From: Spirosoma foliorum
GTDB taxonomy: Bacteria > Bacteroidota > Bacteroidia > Cytophagales > Spirosomataceae
Length of the DNA stretch: 64,000 bases
Direction: 5' to 3'
Assembly (NCBI RefSeq): GCF_014117325.1
Contig: NZ_CP059732.1
Coordinates: forward strand, 6,709,001 to 6,773,000
The stretch's first letter is position 1. Each line of letters opens with the position of its first letter. Under the pieces are notes generated by a model. It saw nothing but the letters and a program-made list of their open reading frames with translations, did not search any database and was not told the origin of the DNA. Positions 62,640 through 64,000 of this stretch are shown here, piece after piece. A program made the translations under genes and the position numbers.

Positions 62640-63416
62640 TTACAAAATATCCTTGTTGATTACAACAACATTTTCACCGCTTAATTTAAGGCTATAATTT
62701 TGAAAAGCTTTGTTTATGGCAGCAAAAAAAGGCTTTGAGCATCCATCTTCCATCCAATCATGAAGCTCAATAATTATGGCCTTTGTTTTAGGTAACCAAC
62801 TTAAATAATTATCACTAAACAAATATTTTTCTGCTGATTCAATGTCTAACTTCAATAAATCGATTCGTTCTAAGTTAAACTCAGTTAGAATATTATCAAT
62901 CGTAATAGTATCAATCGTATGGGTATTAGTAACTTGTTCTTTACTAGCATCAATTTCCTCAGTAACCATTGCCCATTTACCCATATTGTACTTATCACTT
63001 ATACTTAATCTTGTCGACCGTGGCCACAAACCTGCTTTTATTATATGGATATTAGTATAGTGGAGTAGATTTTCTCTCAACGCATCTACATTATCCTTAT
63101 CCGGTTCAACGGCAATAATTGTAGCATTTGGAAATTTATTTTTAAAATATATGCTTGCTAAGCCAATATTAGCCCCACCATCAATAATCGTCTTTGGTTC
63201 AAAGCCCAAATCAATATCGAATTCCTTATATACAAAAACTTGAGAAAACACTTCTCTATCAGAAGTATTAGGACGCAAAATAATTGGGTGTTTAAAATTT
63301 CGAATTTTCAACGCTGTTTTTTTCTTTATTGAGGTTCCTTGAAAAAACAAAACAACGCCCTTGGATAAACCTAAAGATTTAACCAAGTGAAGTAGAATTT
63401 CTAATCGGTAAAGCAT
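62640..63416 (-). CDS. FkbM family methyltransferase
   Basis: A 258-residue SAM-dependent methyltransferase of the FkbM type. SAM site TIIDGGANIGLASIYFKN, then TIIAVEPDKDNVDALRENL, and the family's catalytic block LERIDLLKLDIESAEKYLF with the KxDIEG-like triad written as KLDIESAE. In polysaccharide clusters these enzymes O-methylate sugars. Here it is downstream of a Wzx-like flippase on the same strand. The N-terminal 60 residues have no clear motif. Confidence 0.9.
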   Translation of the reverse strand: MLYRLEILLHLVKSLGLSKGVVLFFQGTSIKKKTALKIRNFKHPIILRPNTSDREVFSQVFVYKEFDIDLGFEPKTIIDGGANIGLASIYFKNKFPNATIIAVEPDKDNVDALRENLLHYTNIHIIKAGLWPRSTRLSISDKYNMGKWAMVTEEIDASKEQVTNTHTIDTITIDNILTEFNLERIDLLKLDIESAEKYLFSDNYLSWLPKTKAIIIELHDWMEDGCSKPFFAAINKAFQNYSLKLSGENVVVINKDIL

Positions 63417-63712
63417 ATTGCGATCAAAAGGTTTGAGCTATGATGATAACATAAAGTGAGTACCAACTTCTCTTTAAAGGTTTTCCATTTCCATATTAGA
63501 TACAAGGGTACTATTAAAAACCAAACTAACTAGTATCAATAATTTACAATCTTACTTCCTATATTTTTCCATTATGCATAGTTTGGACCACATACATTAA
63601 TATAGCTTTAATGGGTAGATCATTCTAAATAAAAATTGCAATATCTATTATAAAAATGAACCATTGATTTATTGCATTTAATTACTTAGTTCTAGCTATC
63701 AAATATAATAAA

Positions 63713-64000
63713 CTATACAACATTATCATAATTAATAATGTTATTAGATTTTATTATCTGCAGGAAGGCATATAAAGTATTAGCTATAGCTTGTATAACA
63801 GCAACAAAAATACTTAGTACCAATACGCCTTGGAGTGATGAAACATCTATAAAAGCAACACCACTTGCAATTGTAATAGTATTAATAGCAATAGAAATAA
63901 TAGGATTTAGAATCCACCCTCTACTTGTATACAGATTAAAAGCAGATCCAGAAAATAAATTAATACAACTAGTTATTGTTATTAGCAATGCCTCTTTTCT
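63713..64000 (-). CDS. C-terminal part of a polysaccharide flippase (Wzx-like), cut by the window edge
   Basis: The frame is open to the window end, so the gene begins beyond 64000. The visible 95 residues hold three hydrophobic helices: LLITITSCINLFSGSAFNLY, ILNPIISIAINTITIASGVAF and VLVLSIFVAVIQAIANTLYAF, with YTSRGWILNP between. This matches the C-terminal helices of MATE-like O-antigen flippases that move lipid-linked repeat units across the inner membrane. The polymerase and glycosyltransferases nearby support the call, but the part seen is short. Confidence 0.6.
   Translation of the reverse strand, partial: RKEALLITITSCINLFSGSAFNLYTSRGWILNPIISIAINTITIASGVAFIDVSSLQGVLVLSIFVAVIQAIANTLYAFLQIIKSNNIINYDNVV

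Overview
The window looks like a chromosomal segment of a Bacteroidota bacterium of the order Cytophagales, most likely Spirosoma or a close relative (Spirosomataceae). Evidence: gliding/type IX secretion genes gldD and gldG, two short proteins with type IX C-terminal sorting domains, Bacteroidota-style fused E1 alpha/beta dehydrogenase, a DUF1573 protein, and many short palindromic spacer repeats. The genus is inference from gene content, not from a database match.

Positions 1-30 kb are core chromosome. In order: a four-helix-bundle protein, small conserved proteins, an AIM24-family protein, GldD, a cytochrome c, an acyl-CoA carboxylase carboxyltransferase, an MlaD/MCE lipid-transport protein, a cell-wall amidase, LptD (outer-membrane LPS assembly, split by an apparent frameshift), GldG, and part of respiratory complex I (nuoI, J, K, L, M, all on the minus strand). 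The nuo run is interrupted by two Fe(II)/2-oxoglutarate oxygenase genes, and NuoI carries an approximately 380-residue tail built from ten copies of an FRPTMKP-type repeat. After these come the fused 2-oxoacid dehydrogenase E1, a DUF1573 protein, an esterase and a serine hydrolase.

Positions 26.7-64 kb are a large surface-polysaccharide and cell-surface region with lower GC, strong strand switching and many insertion sequences. It holds a Wzi-like outer-membrane protein, a polyprenyl-phosphate sugar transferase (chain initiation), a glycosidase-like secreted protein, a right-handed beta-helix protein, at least six GT2 glycosyltransferases, an MBOAT acyltransferase with an SGNH-like partner, a Wzy-like polymerase, an FkbM methyltransferase and the end of a Wzx-like flippase. 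Between the initiation genes and the assembly genes sits a family of five paralogous secreted fibre-like proteins (17-residue Asn/Gly repeats followed by a coiled coil). Two of them are paired at 1-nt spacing with a short type IX sorting-domain protein, and one has an endosialidase-type (S74) intramolecular chaperone domain. This fibre family is the best candidate for an undescribed system.

Mobile DNA: four IS elements with readable ends (IS630-type 38858-39911, IS3-type 45341-46552, IS701/IS4-like 57272-58400, IS4-like 60799-61850), most with target duplications, plus decayed IS256 and IS3 copies. Several genes are damaged or possibly switchable: lptD, one GT2 gene with an A9 tract, and the amber-interrupted transposase. 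No tRNA, rRNA or CRISPR array was seen.
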